In this document: in pieces, positions 23,040 to 34,440 of the stretch | Position numbering within the stretch: position 1 is the first letter of the stretch | Layout: each line of letters begins with the position of its first letter | Assembly (NCBI RefSeq): GCF_016801865.2 | Contig: NC_068937.1 | Span: 130,052,117-130,116,116 of the forward strand | DNA from: Culex pipiens pallens | Lineage: Eukaryota > Arthropoda > Insecta > Diptera > Culicidae | Length of the DNA: 64,000 nucleotides | Direction of reading: 5' to 3' | Notes under the pieces: model-generated | Told to the model about the DNA's origin: nothing | The model's database searches: none | What the model saw: the letters and a program-made list of their open reading frames with translations, nothing else | Position numbers and translations under genes: made by a program

Positions 23040-23740
23040 TTCTGTATAATTCCAGTAGACTAAAAATAATGCAAAAATGCATTAACATTAACGAAAACAT
23101 AACAGAAAATTCATTCTAAAATTATTTTTCAAGCGACAACTTAAAATAGTCCCTTTACACATGTTATGTCCGATTTCGTTTTGTTTACTTTCTTTGGTGC
23201 GTAAAATTGCAACCCTCTGGTGAAGGGCAGTCAGACATTGGTCTGATGTCATTCGTACGGAATGCAGGCATGCCAGATTTTGAAGATTTTCGGGCACATC
23301 ACAAAAACGCAAATTTGTTTAACTTGATGGCAAAATAATATTTTACAAATCTGTTTTTGGCAAAAGAAGCAAAACATTGCCATCTTTTTCGTGAGTAATT
23401 CATTTAAATAAAAATCATCGAATAACATGGCAAAACAATACGTTTGAGCATTGAGCCTGTGCTCGAAAATCTTCAAATGTGGCATTCCTGACGGAATGTT
23501 TTATGCAGTGATTAGATGGTCCAACGTTCTGCTACTGTAGGCCATCATGATTTTGGAAGTGGCGCTATCTAGGCGGATGGTGCACACTCTAGCTCTTTTC
23601 AACGTATTTTGGTTTGAATTTTTACACACGTTTTTCAATGCTGTTTGTTCAATGATATACATCTGTTCTCTGTGCTCATAAATCTCCTTTGAAATCCACC
23701 AACCAAATATTCAACGATCAATTTGAATGAATGAAAACTC

Positions 23741-23787
23741 ACCACAGAATTTTTAAATTCACCACAGCTCCTTTGTGTTTGACAGTT
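23741..23787. repeat. AACTGTCAAAC...GTGGTGA terminal-type motif, right orientation
   Basis: AAACTCACCACAG, ATTCACCACAGCTCC and TTTGACAGTT form the reverse complement of the block at 20547-20600. If the two are partners they bound 3.2 kb that includes the family-B fold-back. Confidence 0.4.
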
Positions 23788-23788
23788 G

Positions 23789-23905
23789 CAGGGCATCTCA
23801 AAAGGGTGGTTTTAAAGCGAAATACCCGACATTAATGATTCAGATTCCGACTCCAACAACAACTTCCATGCAAAATTGTTTAGCCGACTCAGACTCTGTT
23901 TATTT
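23789..23905. mobile_element. Decayed GACTCC-type hAT-like fragment
   Basis: Begins CAGGGC and contains ATTCAGATTCCGACTCCAAC and GCCGACTCAGACTCTG, matching the degenerate subterminal pattern of the element at 13931-16067. No right end or target duplication is seen. Confidence 0.4.
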
Positions 23906-26355
23906 TTTAAAATGTTGTAGGGAAAATATACCCTTTCTAATCAAATACCTATCTTCGTCATATAGAGAGTTTGATGTTCGATTAAAGCTCCAAAAATACA
24001 ATTTAGGCTATACACTTACCAGCAACAGCACCGCCTCAAGTAAGCACGTAAATGTATGCCATTTACTGGCCAACAAGATCAAATTAAATGCACTTTAGAT
24101 CATAATTTCTATTTTTCGAGACCATTTCTCATCATTTTGGTGGCATACACATCCACACGCAAGATGAGAGGTTAACTGTTCAACGAAAGTCGCCATCAAT
24201 ATCTTTTCACTTGCGCTAACGTTTTCAAAGCGCTCAAGATATAAAACTGCTTCCAACTACCGGCAACATGTTCTTTTGCACATTAGTTAGTCACTCACTT
24301 GAAAAATAATCCCGAAACATGTAAATAATTAGCAAGCGCCATCAAAAAAACAAACGCGCTTAGTCTTTTGACGTTTCAATTTTGACTACCCATTCCAATC
24401 GAAGGCTGAAGAAAACTGAGCGATAAGACAAGGCTATTAAAGAACAAAGGGTGGCCACAAACACCACCAGCAGCGCCTATTCGAGTCAGCCAGTGATGCC
24501 AGGAAATTTTCTCTATAAATGCTACTTTTCGTGAGTGTTCGCTTAAAATTTCATCAATTTTGGCAGCACTAAGCAGACCCAAAAGAGCGAAAAAAAAATG
24601 TTAACAAATTGATTTAAACTGATTATTGGTTTTTGAAGTTTAATCAAAACTTTATACAAGTTTTTTACTTATAATCACAATTCTTTGAAATTTATATTGT
24701 CCTGATAGTTTACTTCAAATAATTTAATTTGACTAATTTTTCATTTGAAGATTATCGTTTTTCTATTATTTTTATTTTAATTTTAAATTTATATTGTTTG
24801 TACAATTGTTCAAAGTGCCTCCACTTTACAGCTTCAAAACCACCCGATCCAAAAGAATGCAGACTTTTGCCAAGAACCTCGCGTCGTGGTCGCTGTCTGT
24901 CTTCTGAGGTGGATCACGTGACCATGTGTGAGTATGTGAATATGTGAGTTTGTGTGTGGAGATTCCATTAGCGGGGGCGGGTCGCAGGATTAGTGGGTGG
25001 GTGGTGGTGCCCTTAGCACTCGTTTGTTTTCATTAGAAAAGGATGTGGCTCGGCGGCGGTGATGGTGCACGGGGCGGATGCTCTAGCGGATCCGGTGAAG
25101 ACAGCTCGTAAGAATAACCGGTTTTTCCAGGACGGAACGCGGGGAAGGTTATTTCTAAACCCTTTGCCGAAGGAGAGAAGAGATTTGCTTTTAAGGTATG
25201 AGGTCTTGTCTTTAAAATAACACTTGAAATGTGTGTTAAGGTTCAGGTTCTCGTCTTTAAAATGAGATTTAACCTAAATTTTCTTAAACATTTTTAAGTT
25301 TTCCGAAATAAAGTTTGTGTATTTTTGTTTTCACGGTTTTACTTAAATTTACTTAATCTTTATGGTGGGGAAACCCTTCAGGTGAAAGAATTCCGTGAAA
25401 AATCACGATAGACCACTTTTCTCTTCTCAGTCAGTTCCCAGCGGACAGGACTGCGGCCGTTGGTTCTACGGCGAGAAAAGTCTTCGTGTCTACGATATTT
25501 TAACGGATAGACGGACGGACGGAGTTGATGGTTTCTTTTCCACAGGCAGCTTTCATGGGAATTACTTCAACCGGCGTCGTTTGCAGGGATGGACATTGTT
25601 TTTTTTTTTTAATTTTTTAAAAAGTGAAAAATTCAAACAAAATCTTTAAAAGGCTAACACACTTCTGATGGCTTGTTTGAAACCGTAAAAATATTGTCTA
25701 AACAAAATTACAATCTCATAAAAATGTCTTGAAATAATTAGATCAACTGTTCTCCACCCCTGCCCCGTGGGTATAGAAATGCCTCGATCGACGGGCGCGC
25801 ATTTCCCAGGGCCTTGACGAGGAGTCGGTGAAATCGGGCACGGTTGTCTGTGGCCGTAGAGCTGGGTGTGATGGAAGGGTGGAAAAAATCCTCCCCTGGG
25901 TTGGAAGGCTCACTGAAAAGGGTGTTTTGCACTGCTGTAACTGGTGTCTTCTGAGGTAAGAAGCGGTGACTCCCTCAGGGAGTTGGGCGGAACGGTTATG
26001 ACTGTACGTGGAATTATTCAAGAATTATTTTTTTACTGAGCTAAGATTCCAGCAATAATTAGGTCTTTAATGTTATTTTGGAGAATATTGTCTATCTTAT
26101 TTTTACTTTATTAAAAACACATTTTATTTGAATATTGAAACTTACTCTTTTAAACGGAACTAAACAGCCAACTTGATTTTAACAATTTTAATGAAAAAAG
26201 GAAAATACACTGAAAATACATTCTACTGCAGTCCAGTTGTTTTGCATTCATCAGTTTTTAATACATCTCAGTACCGAAAAAATTGCTTTGCGTTTTTTTT
26301 GATTAATGGAAAATTTCACAAAAAGTCAAAATATTTTCAATCGAGCCCCAACATT
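23906..26355. other. Unique-looking sequence with one exon candidate
   Basis: Includes GC-richer stretches at 24820-25150, 25400-25600 and 25740-26000. The exon candidate 24832-24927 is listed separately. A minus-strand frame at 25743-26021 encodes 92 residues without recognisable domains. No repeats shared with the rest of the window were noticed. Confidence 0.3.
24832..24927 (+). other. Candidate internal or untranslated exon (weak)
   Basis: The acceptor TGCCTCCACTTTACAG ends at 24831 and a consensus donor GTGAGTATG begins at 24928, enclosing 96 bp that is GC-richer than the flanks. One frame is open throughout and reads SKPPDPKECRLLPRTSRRGR and onward. The other two are open for 25-29 codons, so coding status is undecided and it could equally be an untranslated exon or chance. 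Confidence 0.22.
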
Positions 26356-26577
26356 CAGGGCTGCTCAAACTACGGCTCGCGAAGCCATTCCATCCAGCCT
26401 GCGACAGCTTTTGTAGATGTTTTAATTAACATCACAGTTGAGCTTCTGAATAAAAAAATGTGAAAGCAATATTTTTAACTTTTCTACAAAAAAAAAAAAA
26501 CAAAAAAGCTAAAAAATTAAATTACAAGCCACAAGGTGTTTTAAATGCTTTATACACCTGTCCAGTTGATTTGCAAT
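26356..26577. mobile_element. hAT-like terminus CAGGGCTGCTCAAACTACGG (fragment)
   Basis: CAGGGCTGCTCAAACTACGG followed by CTCGCG has the CAG..TGCTCAA...GGCTCGCG form of hAT ends and resembles the CAGGCCTGCCCAACGTCCGG end at 3637. The 26578-27403 element appears to be inserted into it; the far end was not found. Confidence 0.4.
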
Positions 26578-27403
26578 TAAAGCGTCCAATTTCCCGGGGT
26601 TACAAATTTCCCGGGAAACGGAAAAAATTTCAGCCAAATTCCCGGGAATTCCCGGGAAATTTTTTTATGTATTGAAAATTTTTCTGATCTTGGTTCTGAT
26701 TAATATTTCGCAACGAAATTATATAGGATTGCAACTTTATTGGTTAAAATAAGTGTGAAGATCAATTAACAGCTACAACTACAAGAAAATGTTTATTTTT
26801 TTCTAATTTTATTAGCTCAATTGTACAAAAAATCAAAAAATATCTCAGTTATTTTTTGATGAAGAGTATTTTTTTATCAAGGAGTTTGGACAGTGAGTAA
26901 AATGAATCCACTCTCCACAATCATAAAATTTCTACTAAACTTGCCTGTGTGACCAGTTTGGTTTGACAAATAAAGTTGAAATATAACCATTCCGAAAATT
27001 TCGTTCTTCATGACAAATAACTATTTTGAAAAAAATCTTGAATACTTGGTATTAAACTAATTGAAGTAAATCTTCTTGCACAAAGCTATTTGAAATATTT
27101 ACCCGTACCAATTTCATCCCATTCTACCATGGAAATAACAAACGTTAAAAAAATATCAATTATACTTTGATGGAAGGGGTTAAAATGTTTTTTTAAATTA
27201 AATAACACCAATTATTCTTTAAAAAAGCTTACCTAAATTGTAATCAGAAACTTACCAACCCATTCAAAGAATGTTTACATGGAAGCTGCGAGTTTGTTTG
27301 CATTAGATTTGCTATCTCTTTCTAGCAAAGGTTTTTTGTCATGCAAAAAATACGGGATGGGAAATATTTTTTTCAGGAAATCCCGGGGAATTGTACGCTC
27401 TAT
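26578..27403. mobile_element. 826-bp hAT-type MITE with CCCGGG-rich ends
   Basis: The left end TAAAGCGTCCAATTTCCCGG pairs with the inverted right end TAGAGCGTACAATTCCCCGG. The exact 8-bp string TTTGCAAT flanks it at 26570-26577 and 27404-27411. Subterminal CCCGGGAA repeats occur inside the left end. No transposase frame; the core is AT-rich. An 8-bp duplication plus TAGAG-type terminus fits the hAT superfamily. Confidence 0.82.
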
Positions 27404-27411
27404 TTGCAATG

Positions 27412-27788
27412 ATAAGCTTCCAAAATATCAAAGTTAAAAACGATTTTTTTTGCAAAAAAAAAGTTTTTGTGGTGCTGTACATTGGAATTTCATGAAAATT
27501 CTAAATATTTTTAAGCGAATCCAAACATGCTAAATATGATAATTAATGCAAAAAAAAACATCATTTCGAATTGTTTTCAGTTGATTAGACTTCTATTTTC
27601 TTTATTTTCAAATTTAATACTGTAAAATCTACTGTCCCAATTCAGACTTTGGTCTCGATTTGCAGTAGTTGGCAGTACTGACTTGAATTGTGTTAAATTA
27701 TATTTAATTTTAAAATAACTTATTCTAAAATCTAATTCAATTTAATCTTGGTGATGATTCGTTTTTTTTAGTATTCTTAAAGACAAAC
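27412..27788. other. AT-rich sequence with a dispersed repeat
   Basis: At 27618-27690 a segment CTACTGTCCCAATTCAGACT then TTGGTCTCGATT and GTTGGCAGTACTGAC matches 5930-5985, so both belong to one dispersed family. Nothing else is recognisable. Confidence 0.4.
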
Positions 27789-28593
27789 GAGCAATTCTCT
27801 ACCAATACCGGAAATGGATTTTATTTGTATTTTTTATTTAGCTCAAACTATTTTTCCAAAAAGATCGGAAAAATTTCACGAATGTTTCATGTTTTAACAT
27901 TGAAGATCGGACCATTAGTTGCTGAGATATCGACATTAGAAAATGGTGGGACTTAGAAAACTTTAATTTTCGTGTTTCTTTTTCTTTAAGCCGCTGAATC
28001 TCAGCAACCAGAGGTCCAATCTTCAATGTCTCTTAGACATTTTTATAGTAAATTTTCTGATTTTTTTTTCTTTTTTTCCAAAAATCACTATTTTTGTGGG
28101 TTTGGTCACCTAAACATATCAAAAAATCTCGAAAATAAAAAAAATACATATTTCGGGAAATTGAGTTTTTGTGAAATTGGCATTTTTTTTTCCTTGTACC
28201 TTTTTTTTCTCAATAGTCCTCAACAATACCTCGAAAATTCTAGGTACAGCTGTTTGAATATTTACACTGAAATAAAAAAAAAGTACCAAATTCCTGAATT
28301 CTAGGAATTTTGCCACCTTTTCTTATTAAGCATTCCAAAAAACCCAATTACTTAATAAGAAAAAGAGCCAAAATTCCTAGAATTTAGGAATTCGGTATAT
28401 TTTTTTTATTTCATTGTACGTACCATTTATGTATGGGCAGCAGCCAAAATTGTATGGAAACTTGTATGGGTGAACCAATGACACAAAATAGCTTATTTGG
28501 TTATAGGGAAGGCCCTCACACAGTTTGAGCCAAATCAAAAAATACAAAAAAAAAAAAATAGTCGAAATCGGCCGATTTTATAGAGAATTGCTT
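27789..28593. mobile_element. Fold-back family B, shorter diverged copy
   Basis: Ends are GAGCAATTCTCTACCAATACC and, inverted, GAGAATTGCTT preceded by CGAAATCGGCCGATTTTA. The centre near 27990 has TTGCTGAGATATCGAC and CTGAATCTCAGCAACCAG in opposite orientation. The right half keeps the ATGGGCAGCAGCCAAAATTG segment also found in the 21432-23039 arms. A 156-bp hairpin MITE (28263-28418) is nested in the right half. Confidence 0.65.
28263..28418. mobile_element. 156-bp hairpin MITE with TACACTGAAATAAAAA ends
   Basis: The left arm TACACTGAAATAAAAAAAAA then GTACC and the right arm, inverted, TACAATGAAATAAAAAAAAT then ATACC pair over about 65 bp including ATTCCTGAATTCTAGGAATT. It is nested in the family-B copy. 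Confidence 0.7.
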
Positions 28594-28835
28594 TTTAATG
28601 TTATTGCGTTTTTATTATTAATAATAATATAGTAAAAGATATTTAATTACATGAAACTCTTTTAATTTTAAATCACATTGAATGAAGAATGGTGTTTGAT
28701 TCAAACTCCAAAGCCATAGAAAAAAATCAACACTTGTTATTTGATTATTTTATCTATCTTTCTTTAAATCAAAATATGTACATCATTTTTGCAACACTTC
28801 TTTATTCATATATTTTGCTTTGTTTTTTTTAACTA

Positions 28836-29334
28836 CGGTCCAGACTCGATTATCCGAAGGCCTTGGATAAATTTCTATTCGGATTATCGAATTACGATTT
28901 TTTTTCACTGCCTTATTATTGATTGACAAGCTTAAGTATGACCCCTAAACTTCTCGAAAGTGATAAAGAATTATTAAATCCAAAATGGCGGTGAAAATGG
29001 TGGTGACAAAATATAAAAAAAATGCATTTTTGCATATATTTAATATTTTATGTTATTTAACAGATAAACATTCATTCAAATTAAACTAAAATATGGTTAC
29101 AGAACTCGAATCTGGTGTCAAATTGGAAAAGTATACTGCCTGATAAATATCAAAATGCATATGTTAAATATTTCACAACCGCCATTTTGGCCGCCATCTT
29201 GAATTCAAAAAATCTAAACCACTTGAGCGTAGTATAGGAGTTATACTCAACCATGACAGTCAAAAATAAGACAATGATTTTCAAATCGTCAAAGACAAAC
29301 TTTCCAAGGCCTTCGTATAATCGAGTCTGGACTG
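28836..29334. mobile_element. 499-bp pogo/Tigger-like MITE with TA duplications
   Basis: The left end CGGTCCAGACTCGATTATCC then GAAGGCCTTGG is inverted at the right end (to 29334) with two mismatches. TA dinucleotides flank at 28834-28835 and 29335-29336. CAG-containing ends with GATTATCCG are typical of pogo/Tigger elements of the Tc1-mariner superfamily. The interior shows no transposase. A solo related end is at 30622-30649. Confidence 0.75.
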
Positions 29335-29336
29335 TA

Positions 29337-30977
29337 CAGGCAAAAGTCACACCACACTGACAGCACGCTTATTCATGATTGCTTTCATCAACTTCCAGCA
29401 CACAATTCACAGCAGCATACAAGACAAACTCAAAGTTTGCATATTTGATAACCTGTTAACCTCCATAAACCAGCGACCTAACCTTACAATGTATGAAAAA
29501 ACAGATCCCTTAATCCGATCCGCGGTTCCACTCCTTGACGCAACACCGAAAATGGATCCGCGGGGGTTGTTGCTTCGCAGATGACTTTGTAAGTGGAAAT
29601 CCCCCGGGCGATGAATACAAGCTCCAACAACAACAACAACTCTTTCTTCCCTGCTCCCCTTCCCCATGCTTCCTTTTTTAGTAGTTAAGGTAGAGTACTT
29701 CACTTACTCTGACACTGGCTGATGGTAGCGATTTCATTTTTCCTTGGATCTCGGATCGAATCTCATCCAGAAGCAGGGACGAAATAAAAAACGACCTGAC
29801 TTGCGCGCGCCACCATCAGAAGTAGATTTCCCACATTGTTAGGCGGCTATCAATCAAACTGAGCCCCGGCGAACCCCCGCACCTTTGCCATCGCAATTGC
29901 GAACCGACTCAAGGTGAGGATTCCTGCCGTAGGCCATTCTGCTCCACCCCTGCTTGGAGGTGCCAGTCCTTAAGGAGTTGTCATTTTGATCCACAATTTG
30001 AAAATTTATTTTTGTAAGGACATCAATTTTAAATGATTTTTTCCGTTGATTTAAAAAAAATCATGTGAAAATTTAGGATTTCTCCAACACTGCCAATCTT
30101 TTTCACACCTGAGGTACCATACGTTAGAAAAGATGTATTTTTTGCCACTTCCACCAAGCAAAAAAAAAATCATCAAAATAACATCACCTGAAGGTGATTC
30201 AAGTTGACGGAACGATGCTACTGCCGTAAACTCACGCAACCTTTTTTTTCCCCCGTCCTCCTCCAGTAAGTGTTTTCCCTTAGGAGAACATTTCCCAATC
30301 GAAGAGGCAGAGGCACTGTACCAAGAGGAGTTTCTGAAGATAAATCGTGTATCATGCGCCACACGTGCGTGACTGTGTGATAATGTGCGTGTGTTCCTGT
30401 GTGTGTGTGTGGGAATGTAGATTTTGTGCCACCTTGAAGGAGCGTCCTGAAGTTCACTTTAACTGATGGCTTGAGTGGTGTATTGAAATTTTGTAAAAAA
30501 GAACTGTCGTGAATTTTTGTGGATGCTGACAATTCTTCGACAATTCAATCGATTTCTATTAATTTCCTCATTTATAACATCAAATTCCAGTTCTGCGACC
30601 AAATTTAAGCTAAATTTATACCCAAGGCCTTCGGATAACCGAGTCTTACCTGCATTCAGTTTTCGTCTGCACATTTTAATTTCACGTTATTGTTTCCTCC
30701 TCAAAATTGCACACAAAAAACAGGGGCCGAAAAAATAGTATAATTTTTACTAGAAATTTTCATAAAATAAGCTTGTTTGTACAATCGATTGTTAACTGTT
30801 CAAAATGTATGGTATTACGTTTATTTTTTACAAATCAGAAAAAGAAGTTAAATAAACCTATAAGTCAGGCTGAAATGCGGTCAAAATCAATGTTATGGAA
30901 AATTGGATGAGCAGTGCAGTCTGATAAAAATATTTTCAAGACTGCAAAATCAAGATTTTCTTATGAAAGGAACCAAC
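29337..30977. other. Unique-looking sequence, no gene assigned
   Basis: Balanced composition at 29340-30480 with a CAACAACAACAACAAC run at about 29626-29641 and a GTGTGTGTGTGTG run at about 30399-30411. Frames of 98-104 codons exist on the minus strand (29407-29703, 30051-30362, 30218-30532) without domain features or coherent splicing. CCAAGGCCTTCGGATAACCG at 30622-30649 is a lone pogo-like end. Confidence 0.3.
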
Positions 30978-31163
30978 TACACGGAGAAAAAAGAGTTCCC
31001 AAAATCGTGAACAAGCGTTCATGAAAATGGGAACCACGAACAAAGTGTTCAAATGCCATGGTACGTTTTTCAAAACCGTACCATGGGATTTGAACAATTT
31101 GTTCGTGGTTTCCATTTTCATGAACGCTTGTTCACGATTTTGGGAACTCTTTTTTTTCGTGTA
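30978..31163. mobile_element. 186-bp nearly perfect hairpin MITE
   Basis: TACACGGAGAAAAAAGAGTT at the left is inverted as AACTCTTTTTTTTCGTGTA at the right. The arms stay paired to the centre (GCCATGGTACG / CGTACCATGG), giving roughly 85-bp arms with few mismatches. Termini resemble the TACACAGAAAAAAA ends at 9858 and 60714, so these may form one class with TA target sites. Confidence 0.8.
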
Positions 31164-31791
31164 ACAATGAAAAAAAAAGTCACACCACAATATTCCTCTA
31201 ATTGGTCGCAGTGGTATCAAAGCTCAAAAAAAAAAAGCTAACAATGATCAAAACCAAGTTTCTTTCTTAACAGATATTTTTTAATTTGCTGTATTTTTGG
31301 AAGGATAGGTGGTCAATTTTTAGACTTTTGTAAAAAATTGTCTGAAATATCGATTTCCTTGGTCAATTTTTGAAAATTTCGACGTTTAGACCACTTAAAA
31401 AAGTGGTTTCATCACAATTTTTTTTAGAGTTTCTCCATCTTGCATTATTTGAAAGATTTTTTTTTGAACATGTTCGGCTATTTCCACAGAAAAAAAAATA
31501 ATAAAAGATACTCATATTAAAAGGTTGTGTTTTATTTCAACGTTTTTATTTTAGAGGGCTCGTAATTTTTTTTTTCATAAAATTATAAATATTAATATTT
31601 GAAGAAAAAAAATTCTCATGTTAAACTTTTAACGTTAAAATTCGAATCATAGGTTTCTAAATAATTGTCAATTGACACCTCTTGCAGAGATTTTTTTTCA
31701 GTTTTTCGAAATTATTTTTTTTCAAGCGATAGAGGATTGCAGACAAACTTCATTAGTTCGACGCTAAAAATCCAGTTTTCAATCATTTTGG
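31164..31791. other. AT-rich sequence, nothing recognised
   Basis: Long A and T runs, no coding frame and no repeat shared with other parts of the window that I could see. Confidence 0.4.
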
Positions 31792-32026
31792 CCTTCCTCA
31801 TTGAGATAAGGCTATAATCCTGAAGTCCCACTTTCATGTATACCTATCGACACAGAATTGAAAACCGAACAAATGTCTTTGAATGTATGTGACCAAAATT
31901 CTTGCCATGTTTTCTCAGCACTGGCTGATTCGATTTTGAACAACCCGGTCTCATTTGAGAGTCGGTTTAGGAAACCATACTGCGCTGCTTTATTTTATGA
32001 AGTTTCGATACGTAGTTCAAAAGTTA
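31792..32026. mobile_element. Reversed partial copy of the CCTTCCTCAC MITE
   Basis: TGGCCTTCCTCATTGAGATA then AGGCTATAATCC is the reverse complement of the right end at 9640-9676. Further matches follow, such as ATACCTATCGACACAGAATT, ATGTGACCAAAATTCTTGCC and CAGCACTGGCTGATTCGATT. The copy stops where a CCCGAGC-ended element begins at 32027. Confidence 0.6.
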
Positions 32027-32377
32027 CCCGAGCATACGGAAATAAATTGGGAAGGTCAGTTTTTGATATTGTGAGAAGTTCGAAATATGTTATTGGGATG
32101 ATCGGATTAGTTGTTAAAATAACAAAAATCAATAACAAAGATTTGTTCGAAGAATAACTTAAACTGTTATTATGTTGTTATTGCAATAACAAACCAATAA
32201 CACAGAAGGAATCATGAAGGAATAACAAGATTTGTTATTTTGTGCGGAGAGGAGGAGCAGCATAATAACAAAAATTGTTATTGAACTTGTATGTCTCCAT
32301 AACAAAAAAAGTTATTGTTTTGGTTTATTTGCCATTTGCCAATAAACCTGCAGTTGCCATAACTCTTCTGTACTAGT

Positions 32378-32610
32378 CAGGGCTGCAGAGTTGGGTACCT
32401 TCAAGCGACTTTGAATCCATACTTTGAAGACAACTCCTACTCTGGATGCAGGATATGACGTATACGACGACTTCAGCTCTCCAAAAATACCCGACTTCAC
32501 AGATTCCGACTCCAAGTAAAAGTTGCTGAAAATTAGCTGAATCCGATGCCGTCTCCGAGGTCTCACTCCAGCTCGAACTTCAACGTCAGCTCCGACTTCC
32601 TCGCTCTGTG
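32378..32610. mobile_element. Decayed GACTCC-type hAT-like insertion
   Basis: Starts CAGGGCTGCAGAGTTGGGTA, matching the end of the 13931-16067 element, and contains degenerate CTCCAAAAATACCCGACTTC, GATTCCGACTCC and AGCTCCGACTTCC blocks. The right terminus and target duplication are eroded. Confidence 0.55.
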
Positions 32611-32689
32611 AAAATAATAACAGTTTTTGTTATTCACATTTCAAAAAATTTCAATAAATAAATCAATTCCATAAGGGAATACAACACAA

Positions 32690-33225
32690 ATTAAAAAAAC
32701 AACTTTCAAATAAATGACCACGATTAAATTGGTCAAAATTATTCCATAGTTCTAGCCTATCAAATAATAAAAAAAAATCAACTTTCAAAATTTCAACTTT
32801 TTAGAATAATTTTAGCTTAAGGACCCCATTTCATGGCCAAAATAATGACCCCGACGAAAATGGTCAAAATTATCCCATAGTTCTAGCCAATTTTAGCAAA
32901 GTCCCTTAGGGGGTATATCAAATAATTAAAAAAAATCAACTTTCAAAATTTCAACTTTTTAGAATAATTTTAGCTTAAGGACCCCATTTCATGGCCAAAA
33001 TAATGACCCCGACGAAAATGGTCAAAATTATCCCATAGTTCTAGCCAATTTTAGCAAAGTCCCTTAGGGGGTATATCAAATAAATAAAAAAAAAACAACT
33101 CTCAAAATTTCAACTTTTTAGAACAATTTTAAGCTTAAGGACCCCATTTCATGGCCAAAATAATGACCCCGACGAAATTGGACAAAATTATCCCAAAGAT
33201 CTAAACATATTTAACAAAAGAAAAA
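32690..33225. repeat. 158-160-bp tandem array, about 3.5 units
   Basis: GACCCCGACG recurs at 32847, 33005 and 33165, with a diverged first unit at 32716. Each full unit carries TCAACTTTCAAAATTTCAAC, GGACCCCATTTCATGGCC and TCAAAATTATCCCATAGTTC. A related segment (TGGTCAAAATTTGCCCATAG) occurs once or twice near 36860-37040 in another CCCGAGC element, so the array probably belongs to this element family. Confidence 0.8.
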
Positions 33226-33330
33226 ATAATAACAGATTGTGTTATGGACAAAACTTTTCCATTTGTGCGATTTATGGTAATTTTATTTCTAAGTCAGAAT
33301 ACCATACGAATAACAAATCTTGTTTTCAGG

Positions 33331-33968
33331 AGAATTTATGAAATGTCATTCTGGTCATTCGGAAATTAAAGGATTACTTGATAATTTACGAGCAATTATG
33401 ATAATTTTAGGTGATTCAGTCGTGATTGGAGTAATTTCTTATTATTTAAAATAATTAATAATAGAGACTTCAATTTAAAGTTGATCAAAATTTGTTGAAT
33501 CCTACTTCGACTTCTGAGGAACGAGCGACCGTTACTCTTAACTTTGATTCAAACTACGACTAGTTTTCTTAGAATTTGCCGACCTGATAGTCTTGGATTG
33601 AAATTTTTTGCTTATTTTAAGTTACTTAAATCATATTATGCCAAACCAAAGGTGTTTTGACCGTGGAACAGTTTCGAAATGTGTATTAGTTAAGGTGGTA
33701 TTCAATTTACTGTTCTGGCGCTGACAAACCTAACCAACAAATCGTATTCGTATTGGTTTGTGTGGTCTAACAATTTACTAGCTGGACTTGAAAATTCAAA
33801 CTCAGACTTACAGCGATTTGTTTCACATTTGTGATGTGGTCATTTTCTCATTACACAACTCATTTCAAAAATCCCATTTTGGCCTAGCCAAAATTTGAAT
33901 TGAATTTATTGGTTAGGTATGCCAGCGTCCAAACAGTATATGGTAGACCACCTGAACTAATAACAATA
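33331..33968. other. AT-rich sequence, nothing recognised
   Basis: No coding frame, repeat family or structural RNA was identified. Confidence 0.35.
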
Positions 33969-34440
33969 AGGCCGTTGCAAATATTTTTCAAAGTTTTTGT
34001 CGCCCCCCCTTCAAAATCGGCCCGAAAAATCAGGGGGCAAAAAAAATATTTTTTCAAAAAACTTAAAAATTTTAATGAAAGTATAGGTGTAATCGACTCA
34101 AAACAATTAAAAATGCATTTTCCTGGGTTTAAAATCATATTAAGCGTGTTTGGGATCAAATGAAAAAATTTAGAATTTTTGTGAAATTCCGATGTACAGT
34201 ACCGCGAAAAGTTTTTTTTCGAACAAAAAATTTTTTTTCGTTAATACTTAGATATTTTGGAAACTAATGATTGCAAAACAACTGAAGTAGTGTAAAATAC
34301 ATTTTAAAACACTTTTTCCATGCAAATGTAGAAACTATGGCTTGTTATTTCAATTTTAATATTTTTTTATTTTTTTGCCCCCCCCTCGACCTTGGCCAGA
34401 GCCGAGGGACATAAACTTCGAAAAATATTTGCAACGGCCT
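33969..34440. mobile_element. 472-bp MITE with AGGCCGTTGCAAATATTT ends
   Basis: AGGCCGTTGCAAATATTTTT at the left is inverted at the right as ATTTGCAACGGCCT. Just inside both ends are C-runs with GAGGG/CCCTC blocks (TTGTCGCCCCCCC and CCCCCCTCGAC...GAGGGACA). Diverged copies or halves occur at 10391, about 48225-48400, 52119-52385 and about 54250-54712. Confidence 0.75.

Larger units (their letters stand above)
32027..33330. mobile_element. CCCGAGC-ended TAACAAA element, composite copy
   Basis: Starts CCCGAGCATACGGAAATAA. 32060-32330 consists of TAACAAA/TTTGTTA palindromic blocks matching 49680-49880. A decayed GACTCC hAT-like insertion (32378-32610) and a 158-bp tandem array (32690-33225) interrupt it, and AATAACAAATCTTG resumes near 33310. 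The right end is not clear. Confidence 0.5.
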
